A DNA stretch of 64,000 bases. It comes from CAVQND01 sp049518415. Lineage in GTDB: Bacteria > Verrucomicrobiota > Verrucomicrobiia > Limisphaerales > UBA8199. The DNA lies in assembly GCA_049518415.1 (NCBI GenBank), contig JBEKRX010000037.1, positions 4,005 through 68,004 on the forward strand, given 5' to 3'. Each line of letters starts with the position of its first letter. The stretch's first letter is position 1. The notes beneath the pieces were generated by a model. It made no database searches. It saw nothing but the letters and a program-made list of their open reading frames with translations, and had not been told where the DNA came from. Position numbers and translations under genes: made by a program. Of the stretch, positions 30,660-39,825 are shown in pieces.

Positions 30660-31928
30660 TCACCTTGCTTGCCACTGGCGCCACACCTGGGCGGCGGACT
30701 GGCGGAGCTTTTCCGGCGTCCAGGCGGCCCGGTCGGGCAACGGCACGGAGGCGCCCGGGCAAGCCACCAGGAAGGTGAGCTCCTCGGTCCCGCCGGGGGG
30801 CAATTGGAAGGCGTATTCCGCCTGGCCGCCCGCATAGAGCGACTGGTCGTTGCTGCCGCCAACGTCCACGTAGCGCAGGGCCGCGCCGTTGAGCCTGCCC
30901 GCGATGGCCTGTTCCAGATTCGGCTGGGTGTCCGCGGGGAACAACCAGATCACATTCAGGATTGGGTTCTGGTCGGGGGCGCCCAGCTTGGGCAGCACGG
31001 CCACGTCCAGGAGGCCGTCGCCGTTTTCGTCGCGCGCGGCAAAGAGCAGGGCGCCGGGCTGATGCTGCCCCCAGCGAGCAACGGGGTCGAGCTCCTGTGG
31101 CGGCGCGCCTTCGACCCGGCAGACTACCGGGCGCTGGCCAGCTTGAGCCCAATAGCTCTCGCAGAAGCCCAGCACGACGTTGAGCCTGGCTTTCGGTTCC
31201 ACCTTGAAGCGGTAGAGGATCGGCACCCCGCCCATGCCGGCGCGTATGTTCCGGAACGCCGGGTCGCACTCGACGGCCGGCGTGGCCCAGCCGGGCATGG
31301 CCAGCGCGTCGTCCGCCCAGCCCCACTCCCGCATGGCCTGAGAGACTTTGATGCCCGTCGGCAGGCCCACGACCGCGCGCCCGCCCAGCGTGACGGTCTT
31401 CAATCCCAGGTGCACGGTATCGGGCAGCAGCAGTGAAAGTTTTGCCGAGGTCTGCTGGCCAGCCGTCTCGGTCAGACGCACGTTCAGGACATCCAGTCCC
31501 GCCGGCCAGGCGGGCGCGCGAAACGCCGTGAGCGTGACCGCGACCGGACCGTATTGAGAACGCGCCTGGGCGGCGGGAATAATGCCGTCCAGTTTGACAC
31601 TTTGAACTGCCGGGGGTGGGGCGGCGGGTAATCCTGCGCCGGTCAACTTGACCGCCACCGCGCCCCAATCCTCCAACAGCCGGCCCTGGTCGTCCATTTG
31701 CGTGGGCGGCAACCCGGGCGACGTGAAGCTGACCTCCGCCCACAACGGGGCCGCCAGCCCAAGGGCCAGCACCCCCGCAAGGCGGCACGGCCCTAACCAG
31801 GCCTGCCTGTGCGTCGCACGCAGACCGGCCGCGCGCGGCGCAGGCAGTGGGTGCTGGGGAGGGGGTGAGCAAGTGCGCCCTGGCGCCGGAGGCGGACTTG
31901 GGTGCCTGTCTGCCGGCGCATGACTCAT
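30660..31928 (-). CDS. Secreted protein of unknown function paired with an isomerase-like protein
   Basis: 422 residues. A long basic, proline-rich N-terminus precedes a hydrophobic segment (AGVLALGLAAPLWAEV) that may be the true signal. The rest is beta-rich with DENGDGLLDVAVLP, a possible calcium loop. ATGA overlap with the upstream exported isomerase-like gene argues that the two act together. No family recognised. Confidence 0.65.
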   Translation of the reverse strand: MSHAPADRHPSPPPAPGRTCSPPPQHPLPAPRAAGLRATHRQAWLGPCRLAGVLALGLAAPLWAEVSFTSPGLPPTQMDDQGRLLEDWGAVAVKLTGAGLPAAPPPAVQSVKLDGIIPAAQARSQYGPVAVTLTAFRAPAWPAGLDVLNVRLTETAGQQTSAKLSLLLPDTVHLGLKTVTLGGRAVVGLPTGIKVSQAMREWGWADDALAMPGWATPAVECDPAFRNIRAGMGGVPILYRFKVEPKARLNVVLGFCESYWAQAGQRPVVCRVEGAPPQELDPVARWGQHQPGALLFAARDENGDGLLDVAVLPKLGAPDQNPILNVIWLFPADTQPNLEQAIAGRLNGAALRYVDVGGSNDQSLYAGGQAEYAFQLPPGGTEELTFLVACPGASVPLPDRAAWTPEKLRQSAAQVWRQWQAR

Positions 31929-33421
31929 GCGCTGGCCTTTCCGCGCGCTGCATGTTCAGGTGAATGGATCACATTGATGCCGTAGAGCTGGCAGAAGGCC
32001 TCGACCACCCGGCGATGATCGCCCAGTGTGACCACCTGATGGAAGCCGAGGACGTCGCGGCAGTCTTCGACGTTGTGCATCCTGATTTCGAGCGAGGTGC
32101 GGCAGCCCCCCGCCGGCGGGGTGTTGACGTTGCTGACGACGGTGCCGGTATCAATGATGAGTTGGTTGGTGTCGCTAAAGCGGATGAGGGAGACCGTGGC
32201 CCCGACCGGCCAGAGCACCTGGACCGAGATGCCCAGGGCCGACTCGGAATGGCTGCGCAGAATGTAAGGCACCGGTTTTTGAGCAAAGCCATAGAGGCGC
32301 GTGCCCGAGGTGCAGTGGGCGGTGATGAGCAGGTTCTTGACCGTCTCGGCGACCGGGTCGTTCATGTAGCCCGGGCGGTCGAGCAGATAGCTGGTGAGCA
32401 TGAGCGAGGTGGCGCCGAACAGGTCGGCCTCGCAACCGCAGGTGACGCCCACGTCCTGCAACAGCGTCCAGCCGCCGCAGGGCGGGGTCGGGACCAGCTT
32501 GGCGCCCACCATGCCCAGGCAATCCATGGACAAGGCGTTGGCCTGCTCGTCGGCCAACAGACGCTTGGCCGTGGTGTAGGCCCGCGCGGAGTTGAGGCTG
32601 TCCTGCCAGGTTGGCTCGACCACGCGCTTGGCGTGCTTGCGGAAGGACGAGGCGACCTCCTTCACCTCTTCATTGACGGGCATCCGGTCAAACAGTTCGT
32701 TGAACGTCCGGCGCGGGATGGCGCGCACTTTGGTTCCCAGGCGGTCGAGCACCGTTTCGTTGCGTTGGTCGCCGCGGATCCAGAGCAGGCGGGTCTCCTC
32801 GAACATCCGCTTGGCGCGGACCATTCGCAGGCCGTCTTCCACCGCCGGCCACTCGAGCGACGAAACTACGTAAACGCCCGGCTGGCGGGAAAAGCCGGCC
32901 ACGTGCCCGGTGAAGGAGGTGCCGATGGGAGAAAACACCAGGAGCGGCACGCCCGCCTCCTTCGCCAGCCGGTTGGCCCAGCCCCAGCCCGACATGTGCT
33001 GCAAAATGACCAGCACCGCGTCGGGTTTGCGCTCCTTCACCCCCTTGAGGAAGGCCGTCATCCCGGACTCGTCTTCGATGGGCTTTTCCTCTTCGTGCAA
33101 CTGGAGGGCCAGCCGCTGGCAGGATTGGGCCAGCCACGCGCGGTATTCCCGCTGGTGTCGATCCAGCTCGTAAGTGGTGCCGGGCCAGCCCAGCCAGTAG
33201 GGCCGGGGCTGCTGCAGGATGGCCGCGTCCACCCGCACCTTGGGATGCGGCCGCAGCGCCGCCGGGTCGACAAAATCCGGGTCCGGCTTGCGCGCCTTGG
33301 CCAGCGCCGGGAAAAACTCGCCGCTCAAGGCTAGGCCCGCTGCCGCGGTCGAGAGGACTTGCAGACACTGCCGGCGGGAAAGGCAGCCGGAGCACTGATG
33401 GTGGGTATGAGGAGCATTCAT
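31925..33421 (-). CDS. Tat-exported fucose/arabinose-isomerase-like protein (paralogue 2)
   Basis: 498 residues. SRRQCLQVLSTAAAGLALSG is a Tat-like signal, preceded by a Cys/His-rich stretch (HTHHQCSGC). Body motifs SMDCLGMVGAKLVPTPPCGG, GVTCGCEADLFGATSLMLTS and TAHCTSGTRLYG are in the same order as in the paralogues at 6929 and 41595. It is the middle gene of a unit with a Gfo/Idh/MocA dehydrogenase and a secreted protein, so sugar binding or conversion is likely. Confidence 0.75.
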   Translation of the reverse strand: MNAPHTHHQCSGCLSRRQCLQVLSTAAAGLALSGEFFPALAKARKPDPDFVDPAALRPHPKVRVDAAILQQPRPYWLGWPGTTYELDRHQREYRAWLAQSCQRLALQLHEEEKPIEDESGMTAFLKGVKERKPDAVLVILQHMSGWGWANRLAKEAGVPLLVFSPIGTSFTGHVAGFSRQPGVYVVSSLEWPAVEDGLRMVRAKRMFEETRLLWIRGDQRNETVLDRLGTKVRAIPRRTFNELFDRMPVNEEVKEVASSFRKHAKRVVEPTWQDSLNSARAYTTAKRLLADEQANALSMDCLGMVGAKLVPTPPCGGWTLLQDVGVTCGCEADLFGATSLMLTSYLLDRPGYMNDPVAETVKNLLITAHCTSGTRLYGFAQKPVPYILRSHSESALGISVQVLWPVGATVSLIRFSDTNQLIIDTGTVVSNVNTPPAGGCRTSLEIRMHNVEDCRDVLGFHQVVTLGDHRRVVEAFCQLYGINVIHSPEHAARGKASA

Positions 33422-33525
33422 AACAATAATAGTTTCATAAGGCGATTTCCATAGGCCACAGTGCGCCTTTTACTCCGGTTGGGCCGCCGGGGCAAGGAAA
33501 GAACTCCCGCAGAACGGGCAGGCGG

Positions 33526-34671
33526 TCAGCGATGGGAGCGGGCCACTTTTTCCCAGCGCCCGGTTTTGGCGGACTTGAGGACGGCATCGCAGACGTATTG
33601 GGTCTGGAGGGCGTCGCGGAAGGTGGGGCGGGCGGGTTTGCCTTTGGCGAGGCCTTCGAGGAAGTCGGCCACCTGGTGCACGAAGCTGTGCTCGTAGCCG
33701 ATTTGCAGCCCGGGCACCCACCAATGGCCCATGTAGGGATGGTCGCCATCGGTGACATGGATGCTGCGCCAGCCGCGGACGCGGCCTTCGTCCCGGTGGT
33801 CGAAGTATTGCAAGCGATGCAGGTCGTGGAGGTCCCAGAAAATGGAGGCGTGCTCGCCGTTGATCTCCAAGGTGTAAAGCGCCTTGTGGCCCCGGGCGTA
33901 GCGGGTGGCCTCGAAGGTGGCCAGCGAGCCGTTCTGGAACCGCGCCAGGAAGGCGCAGGCGTCATCGATGCCCACTTGCTCGACCTTGCCCGTCAGGTTG
34001 TGCAGGCGCTCCTTGATAAACGTCTCGGTCATCGCGCTGACCTTCTCGATGCCGCCGTTGAGCCACAGGGCCGTGTCGATGCAATGCGCCAGCAAATCGC
34101 CCGTCACACCGCTCCCGGCGACCTTCACGTCCAGGCGCCACAGCCCCGGCCCGCCTTGCGGGAGGTCTTTGGAGATGGTCCAATCCTGGAGGAATTTCGC
34201 GCGATAATGGAAAATGCGCCCGAGGCGGCCTTCCTCGATGAGTTGCCGGGCCAGCGCCACGGCGGGGATGCGGCGGTAATTGTAAGAGACCAGGTTCGGC
34301 ACGCCCGCCTTCTCGACGGCCTGCACCATTTTCAAGCCCTCCGGCCCGTTCCTGGCCAGCGGTTTCTCGCACAGGAGCATCTTGCCGGCTTTGGCCGCCG
34401 CGATGGCGATGTCCTTGTGCAGGTCGTTGGGGACGGTGATGTCAATCAGGTCAATGTCCTTGCGCGCGATGAGCTTGCGCCAATCCGTTTCGTAGGAGGC
34501 GTAGCCCCATTTGGCCGCGAAGGCCTTGGCCCTGGCCTCGTCGACGTCGCAGGTCGCCTTGAGGACGGGTTGATATTCCAGGTCAAAGAAGTTGTTGACC
34601 TTGCGCCAGGCGTTGGAGTGGGTGCGGCCCATGAAGCCGCAACCGATCAGAGCGACATTGAGCTGTTTCAT
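33526..34671 (-). CDS. Gfo/Idh/MocA family oxidoreductase
   Basis: 381 residues, cytoplasmic. NVALIGCGFMGRTHSNAWRK is the Rossmann fold, CEKPLARN the family's catalytic Lys motif, and YNYRRIPAVALARQLIEEG begins the substrate domain. These enzymes oxidise or reduce inositols and sugars with bound NAD(P). It leads a three-gene minus-strand unit (104-bp gap to the next gene). Confidence 0.9.
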   Translation of the reverse strand: MKQLNVALIGCGFMGRTHSNAWRKVNNFFDLEYQPVLKATCDVDEARAKAFAAKWGYASYETDWRKLIARKDIDLIDITVPNDLHKDIAIAAAKAGKMLLCEKPLARNGPEGLKMVQAVEKAGVPNLVSYNYRRIPAVALARQLIEEGRLGRIFHYRAKFLQDWTISKDLPQGGPGLWRLDVKVAGSGVTGDLLAHCIDTALWLNGGIEKVSAMTETFIKERLHNLTGKVEQVGIDDACAFLARFQNGSLATFEATRYARGHKALYTLEINGEHASIFWDLHDLHRLQYFDHRDEGRVRGWRSIHVTDGDHPYMGHWWVPGLQIGYEHSFVHQVADFLEGLAKGKPARPTFRDALQTQYVCDAVLKSAKTGRWEKVARSHR

Positions 34672-34739
34672 AAGTGGTGCCTAATTGCGCGACAGGAAAC
34701 CGGTTTGGGCCTCAGGACGCAAGCCGAAAGGTGAGGCCT

Positions 34740-35192
34740 TCATGGGGCGGCCGGTTGCGCCTCGGTCTGCCGCTGCAGCCAGGCTCGGCCCAACTCGGCC
34801 AGCGTTTCCGCTTGCAGCGCTTGCTCGAGCAAAGGAAAGACGCTGCGCTCTTCATAGCGAAAATGTTCGCGCGTCGCCAGCAGCGCGGCCTCAAACAAGC
34901 GCCGCGCTTGGGCGCAAGTGGTCGCCCGCCGCACCTTCTCCAAGCGGGCGTCAATCTCATGGTGGTCCTGGTGCAGGCGCTCCAGTTGGCCGCGCTCGGC
35001 CAGGGCCTGGTCCAGGGCGGCGTAGGCGAGGTTGGTTTCGGTCTCAGCGTGCGGTCGCAGCAGTCCTTCGACCATGCCCGCCAGCGTCCTGAGTTCCCGC
35101 AGGGTGCCAGAGCCGGGCAGCGCGCGTTCGATCTGCTCGAACACGCTCAGGAAGATGGTATGCTCGGTCACCAAGGCTTCTGTAATCTTCAT
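34740..35192 (-). CDS. Hemerythrin HHE-domain protein
   Basis: 150 residues, four helices with iron-ligand pattern TEHTIF, PHAETETN, HQDHHEID and HFRYEERSVFP. It should form a di-iron site that binds O2 or reacts with NO or peroxide. It begins 12 bp after the DinB-DnaE stop, so it is probably the third gene of the lexA operon, an unusual partner for SOS polymerases. Confidence 0.85.
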   Translation of the reverse strand: MKITEALVTEHTIFLSVFEQIERALPGSGTLRELRTLAGMVEGLLRPHAETETNLAYAALDQALAERGQLERLHQDHHEIDARLEKVRRATTCAQARRLFEAALLATREHFRYEERSVFPLLEQALQAETLAELGRAWLQRQTEAQPAAP

Positions 35193-35204
35193 GCTACTCT
35201 CTCT

Positions 35205-38200
35205 TTACCACAGGGCGCGCCGGTTGCAACCGGGGATTTCGAATTGGGCTTTCCTTCTCGGTTTGCCGGCGCGCAGCACGCGCAACGTATAGCCGCCGCC
35301 GTTTTCAAACGGCTCGACGGTGGCGGAGATTTCCAGGACGCGGTAACGGAGGGTGTTCAGGCCGTAGGATTGATAGGTGCGGGCGAAAAGTTCGGTCTCC
35401 ACCACGCCCGTCCAGTCGGCCAGGGTCAGGAACTTCATGGGTTCGCCGGTGCTTTGCTGGAAGAGACGCTGCTCGATGACGAGGCCGCAAGTGACCACCT
35501 GCTCGCCCAGGTGCTCGCCGAGCCGGCGGACGGGACAATAGGTGTCCCAGGCGATGTCGGGGAACAGTTCCAGCGGATGGCCGCTGGCCGGGAAGCCCAA
35601 GAGCTCTTCTTCCCAGCGCAGCCGTTGGAGGCGCTGGGGTTCCGCCAGCGGGACGGAGGGCAAATGGTCGAGGTTGCCCGGCGGAAAGAGCCAGAGTTGG
35701 CACAGTGGGGCAGGCCTCGCCCCTGCCGGCGGGGCGTCTGGCCCGCCCAGGGCCGTCCCTGAGAGATGCTTGGCGGGCGCGGCGGCGGCCCCACCCCGTG
35801 GCCGGCGAGACCGCTGGCCCACGGCCTGGCGGCTCGCACAAAGGGCTTTAAATTCCCAGTATTGGGTGGTCCGGGTTTGGCCGAAGGCATCGAAGGCCCC
35901 CACCCGGATGAGCGCCTCCATTTCTTCCGGGAGCGGCTGCACGCGGAGCAAGAAATCGGACAGCGAAGAAAACTCTCCCTGGGCGCGCTCACGCAGGCTC
36001 GCTTGAGCAGTGCGCTGGGTGAGCCCTTTGAGGCGCAGGAGGGGCACGCGAATCTTGCCCTGCCGCACGGTGAACTGCGGTCCGGGGTCATTCACCGAGG
36101 GCGCCAGCAGGGGGATGCCCAAGCGGTGGCATTCCAGCACATAGACCAGCGGCTGATAAAAGCCTTTGCCGTTGCTGAGCACCGCGGCCATGAACTGGGC
36201 CGGGTAATACCGCTTGAGCCAGGCCGATTGATAGGCCTCCACGCCGTAAGCGGTGCTGTGCGCCTTGCAAAAAGCATAGCCCCGAAAGCCGGCCACCAGC
36301 TTCCAGACCTCGGCGATTTCGGCCTCGGTGCGCCCGCGCCGGCGCGCGCGCGCCGCGAACTCGCTCTGGAGCTGCCCGATGAGGGCGGTCTGCTCTTTGC
36401 CCAGGGCGCGCCGGAGGAGGTCGGCCCGCCCGGGCGGCAGCCCGGCGAAGGCCTCGCAGAGCTGGAGGATGTGCTCTTCATAGACCACCAGGCCGTAAGT
36501 GCTGCGCAGGCACGGCTCGAGCGCCGGATGCGGGTAGCGCACCGGACTGAGGCCCTGGTAACGGCGCGCAAATTCCAGCTTCTTGCTCTCGTTGGCCGCG
36601 CCGGGGCGAATCACGGAGACGATGGCGATGAGCGTGTCAATGTCGCGCACCGCGCACATCTTACAGAGGGAAATCATCGCCGGGCTTTCGATGTGGTGCA
36701 CGGCGCGGGCGCTGCCGCCGGCAATCATCTCCCAGACCTGCGGATCGTCCCAAGGCTCCAGCGCCTCGAGGTCCAGCTTGGGCGGTGAGGGGTGCGCGAG
36801 CGGCGCGGTCAGTGGGGGAACGGGGGAGTGGGGGAGTGGGATGGCAGGAGGCGCACCCAGCATTGCTCGCACATCCCGCATCACCGCCAGGCCTCCCTGG
36901 GCGAGGATGTCCATCTTGACCAGGCCCAGGGCCTCGACCGAGTCCATGTCGAAGTGCGTGGTGGGATAGCCCTTGGCGGAAACAAAGCAGGGAGTAATTT
37001 CAGGCATCGGCTGGCGCGACAGGACCAGACCGCAGGGGTGCATCTTGGGATAGCGGGGAAAGCCGTCCAGGAATTGCGCCATCTGCAGGGCGGTCGAGTA
37101 GGGCTCCTGGTCGAGCGGCAAAGCGCGGCCTTCCGGCGTGGCGGCGACGGCGGCGGCCAGCTCGGACGCGCGCCCGAAAGGCGGCAGCCGCCCGGTAAGG
37201 CGGCGGACCTGGAATTCGGAGACGCCCAGCACTTTGGCCACTTCGGCAAAGGCGCTGCGCGATTGGAAGGTGGAGAAGCCCCCGACCATGGCCGCGTGCG
37301 CCGGACCGTATTTCTCGAAAATCAAATCGAGCACGTCGTCTTTGCGGTCGTGCGGAAAATCAACATCGATGTCGGGCAGCTTCTGGAGGGCCATGCGCTC
37401 CCGGTTGAGGAAACGGCGAAAGTAGAGCTCGAAACGGATGGGGCAGACCTGGCTGATGCCCAGGCAGTAGCAGGCGAGCGAATCGGCGGCGCTGCCCCGC
37501 GTAAGCCATTGGATGCCGCGCCGGCGGCACTCCTGCAGAATGTCCCACATGACCAGGAAGTATTCCTCATAGCCGACCTCGGTGATGATGGCCAACTCCT
37601 CTTCCAGTTGCGGCTTGAGCCGGGCGTGCCCTTGGGGGTAACGCCGCCGGAGTCCTGCCAGGACCAGCCGGCGCAGAAAGGCGGCCGGCCTCGAGCCGTC
37701 CGGAGGCGCGTAGCTGGGGAATTGCGGTTTCCCGAGCAAGAAGGCGAACGCGCAGCGGTCGGCCAGTTCGCCGCTGTGCGCCAGCCACTCCGGCCGGGCG
37801 GCAAAAAGCCGCTGCAGTTCCGCCGCGGGCCGGAAATGGTATTCGCCCCCCAGCCGCTTTTGCGGATGCTGCTGCCGGAGCAGCGTCAGGGTGCGGATGC
37901 TTTGCACCACGTCGTACTTCCAGTGGTCGGCAGGCCGCTCGTAATGGATGGGCAACGAAGCCACACAAGGCAGGGGAGTGCCGCCCCCGTTGGGGGCCTC
38001 GGCACTGTCCACCGCCAGGTAAAACCGGCCGGGAAACAATGGGGCGAGTTCTGCGGAGGGACTGACGGCGAGCAGACCGTCGGTTTGGGCGGGGGAATTG
38101 AAAAAAGGAGGAGTGGCGCTTGGCGCGGCTACGGCGTTCAAGACCCGGCAGAGGTTATGATAGCCGGTTTGGTTCTGGACATAGAGGCAGAGCCGCCAGC

Positions 38201-39779
38201 CCTGCCAGGCGAGCTCCGTGCCGATGATCGGTTTAATGCCCGCCTGGGCGGCGACCTGGGCAAACTCCACCGCCCCGTGCAGGTTGTTCCGGTCGGTTAG
38301 CGCAATCGCCGGCAGGTCGTGCCGTTTGGCCATATCCACAATGCCGTTGAGGGAAAGCGTGGAATCGAGAAACGAATAATAACTGTGGACGTTGAGGGGG
38401 ATATAGGTGGAACGGGGAGGCGGGAGGCGCGATGCGCGATGCGCGATGCGGGATGTGGCGCAGGCGTCCCCGCCTGCCACCCTGGCCTCCCGCCCGCGCA
38501 GTGCCGTCGCTGGGAGATTCTGCGCGGGCGAGACGCCCGCCGCGGCAGCCGAGACGGCTGCCCCACTAGGTGGCACTGGGGTAGGCCTCCCGCCGGCCCT
38601 GTTCCTGGCCAGGAGGAGGAAATCATGCCCCCGGAGGAGCACGCGGCGGCCGTATTTTTGGCGCAAAACGTCCACCATGCCGGCCAGGCGTTGCTGAGCG
38701 TCGTGCCGCCGGGCGGCGGCGTCCAGGGCCAGCCCGCTCCGGAAACGGCCATCATAGACATTGGCCAGCTTGAGCGAGACCAGGCGGAGGCTGACGCGCC
38801 GTTTCCAGGCCTGGCGCAGGAGCCTGGTGACGCGGGCATAGATTTCCGTTTCCAGGTCTGTCGGCTCGGCCAGACTCTCGCTCGCCTGCTCCTCGTCCAT
38901 GTCGTTGTAGCGGACCTTGACCATGAGCGTGCGCACGCTTTTGCCGTCGGCGCGCACTTTGCCCATGAGCTTGTCGGCCATGCGCTGCAACGTGGCCTCC
39001 AGGAACTCCTGGTCGGTGGTGTCCGCCGCAAAAGTTTCCTGTTCGCTGTAAGATTTGGCCGGGGCGCGCGCCGGCACGACCGGCCGTTCATCCAGGCCCA
39101 AAGCAAAGCGCCGCAACTGCGCCGCCAGGTTCCCCACCAGCAGCCCCAGCAGGTCGGGCGGCGTGCCGGCGATCTGCCCGATCCGGGCCAGCCCGGCGGC
39201 CTGCAACTGGGTGGCCGTCCTGGAGCCGATGCCTGGCAGCCATTGGTTGGGCAGCGGCGCCAGGAATTGCGCCTCCTGCCCGCGGGGCACCCATTGAAAG
39301 GCGGCGGGCTTGTTCAGCTTGGAAGCGATCTGGCTCACCAGTTTGTTGGTGGCGATGCCTTCGCTGACCGAAAGCCGGAGCGACTGCCGAATGGCCTGGC
39401 GAATCGTCTCGGCAATGTTCCAGGCCGGCTGGCGCGCGCCGGTCAGGTCGAAATAACCCTCGTCAATCGAGCCGATCTCCACGTCCGGCGTGAAATCGTA
39501 GGCATACGAAAACATCAGCCGGGAGAACAGTTCGTACTTGTCGAAGTCGCCCGGCAGCAGCACCAGCTTGGGACAGAGCCGGCGCGCCAGGGCGGTCGGC
39601 ATGGGCGTATAGACCCCGAACTTGCGCGCCTCGTAAGAGGCCGAGGCAATAATACCGCGCTTGGCGCCGCCGACCGCCACCGGCTGGCCCCGCAACCGCG
39701 CGTCCGCCGCCTGCTCCACCGAGGCGAAGAACGCATCCGCATCCAGATGCACGATGGCCCGCTGTCCAGCCTCCACCAT
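35205..39779 (-). CDS. dinB-dnaE: Fused DNA polymerase: DinB (Pol IV) joined to DnaE-type Pol III alpha
   Basis: One frame of 1,524 residues from ATG 39779 (a GTG at 39815 lies in a tandem repeat and is unlikely). Residues about 5-390 are a complete Y-family polymerase: HLDADAFFASVEQ and GSIDEGYFDL supply the three catalytic acids, little finger at about 240-345, ending YGRRVLLRGHDFLLL. After a linker (395-458) comes PHP domain NVHSYYSFLD/ALTDRNN with metal His lost, the palm with PDIDVDF (about 802-808) and FDMDSVEALGLVKMDIL, HhH and OB-fold (TLADWTGVVETELFA). Both active sites look intact, unlike ImuB, which lacks catalytic residues. In-frame low-complexity insertions occur at about 36780-36860 and 35700-35815. 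Directly downstream of lexA, so it should be a damage-induced mutagenic polymerase. Confidence 0.88.
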   Translation of the reverse strand: MVEAGQRAIVHLDADAFFASVEQAADARLRGQPVAVGGAKRGIIASASYEARKFGVYTPMPTALARRLCPKLVLLPGDFDKYELFSRLMFSYAYDFTPDVEIGSIDEGYFDLTGARQPAWNIAETIRQAIRQSLRLSVSEGIATNKLVSQIASKLNKPAAFQWVPRGQEAQFLAPLPNQWLPGIGSRTATQLQAAGLARIGQIAGTPPDLLGLLVGNLAAQLRRFALGLDERPVVPARAPAKSYSEQETFAADTTDQEFLEATLQRMADKLMGKVRADGKSVRTLMVKVRYNDMDEEQASESLAEPTDLETEIYARVTRLLRQAWKRRVSLRLVSLKLANVYDGRFRSGLALDAAARRHDAQQRLAGMVDVLRQKYGRRVLLRGHDFLLLARNRAGGRPTPVPPSGAAVSAAAAGVSPAQNLPATALRGREARVAGGDACATSRIAHRASRLPPPRSTYIPLNVHSYYSFLDSTLSLNGIVDMAKRHDLPAIALTDRNNLHGAVEFAQVAAQAGIKPIIGTELAWQGWRLCLYVQNQTGYHNLCRVLNAVAAPSATPPFFNSPAQTDGLLAVSPSAELAPLFPGRFYLAVDSAEAPNGGGTPLPCVASLPIHYERPADHWKYDVVQSIRTLTLLRQQHPQKRLGGEYHFRPAAELQRLFAARPEWLAHSGELADRCAFAFLLGKPQFPSYAPPDGSRPAAFLRRLVLAGLRRRYPQGHARLKPQLEEELAIITEVGYEEYFLVMWDILQECRRRGIQWLTRGSAADSLACYCLGISQVCPIRFELYFRRFLNRERMALQKLPDIDVDFPHDRKDDVLDLIFEKYGPAHAAMVGGFSTFQSRSAFAEVAKVLGVSEFQVRRLTGRLPPFGRASELAAAVAATPEGRALPLDQEPYSTALQMAQFLDGFPRYPKMHPCGLVLSRQPMPEITPCFVSAKGYPTTHFDMDSVEALGLVKMDILAQGGLAVMRDVRAMLGAPPAIPLPHSPVPPLTAPLAHPSPPKLDLEALEPWDDPQVWEMIAGGSARAVHHIESPAMISLCKMCAVRDIDTLIAIVSVIRPGAANESKKLEFARRYQGLSPVRYPHPALEPCLRSTYGLVVYEEHILQLCEAFAGLPPGRADLLRRALGKEQTALIGQLQSEFAARARRRGRTEAEIAEVWKLVAGFRGYAFCKAHSTAYGVEAYQSAWLKRYYPAQFMAAVLSNGKGFYQPLVYVLECHRLGIPLLAPSVNDPGPQFTVRQGKIRVPLLRLKGLTQRTAQASLRERAQGEFSSLSDFLLRVQPLPEEMEALIRVGAFDAFGQTRTTQYWEFKALCASRQAVGQRSRRPRGGAAAAPAKHLSGTALGGPDAPPAGARPAPLCQLWLFPPGNLDHLPSVPLAEPQRLQRLRWEEELLGFPASGHPLELFPDIAWDTYCPVRRLGEHLGEQVVTCGLVIEQRLFQQSTGEPMKFLTLADWTGVVETELFARTYQSYGLNTLRYRVLEISATVEPFENGGGYTLRVLRAGKPRRKAQFEIPGCNRRALW
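38409..38597. repeat. Palindrome cluster forming the DinB-DnaE linker
   Basis: Three hairpins: GCAGGCG-TCCC-CGCCTGC (38460-38477), GCGGGCG-AGA-CGCCCGC (38524-38540) and GGCAGCCG-AGA-CGGCTGCC (38544-38562), plus tandem GCGCGAT units near 38428-38455. Two hairpins share an AGA loop. Such palindromes are typical of intergenic DNA, yet here they are open in the polymerase frame. Confidence 0.8.
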
Positions 39780-39790
39780 AACGTCTTCAA

Positions 39791-39822
39791 CGCTTCCACG
39801 CTGCAACGCTTCCACGCTGCAA
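39791..39822. repeat. 16-bp exact tandem duplication between lexA and the polymerase
   Basis: CGCTTCCACGCTGCAA is present twice in direct succession, immediately after the lexA stop. It extends the polymerase frame upstream by chance and argues for the ATG at 39779 as start. Confidence 0.85.
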
Positions 39823-39825
39823 CCT

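Noticed and set aside
39779..39815. GTG start at 39815 for the fused polymerase
   Set aside because: It falls inside a 16-bp tandem repeat; the ATG at 39779 places HLDADAFF at the usual distance from the N-terminus.
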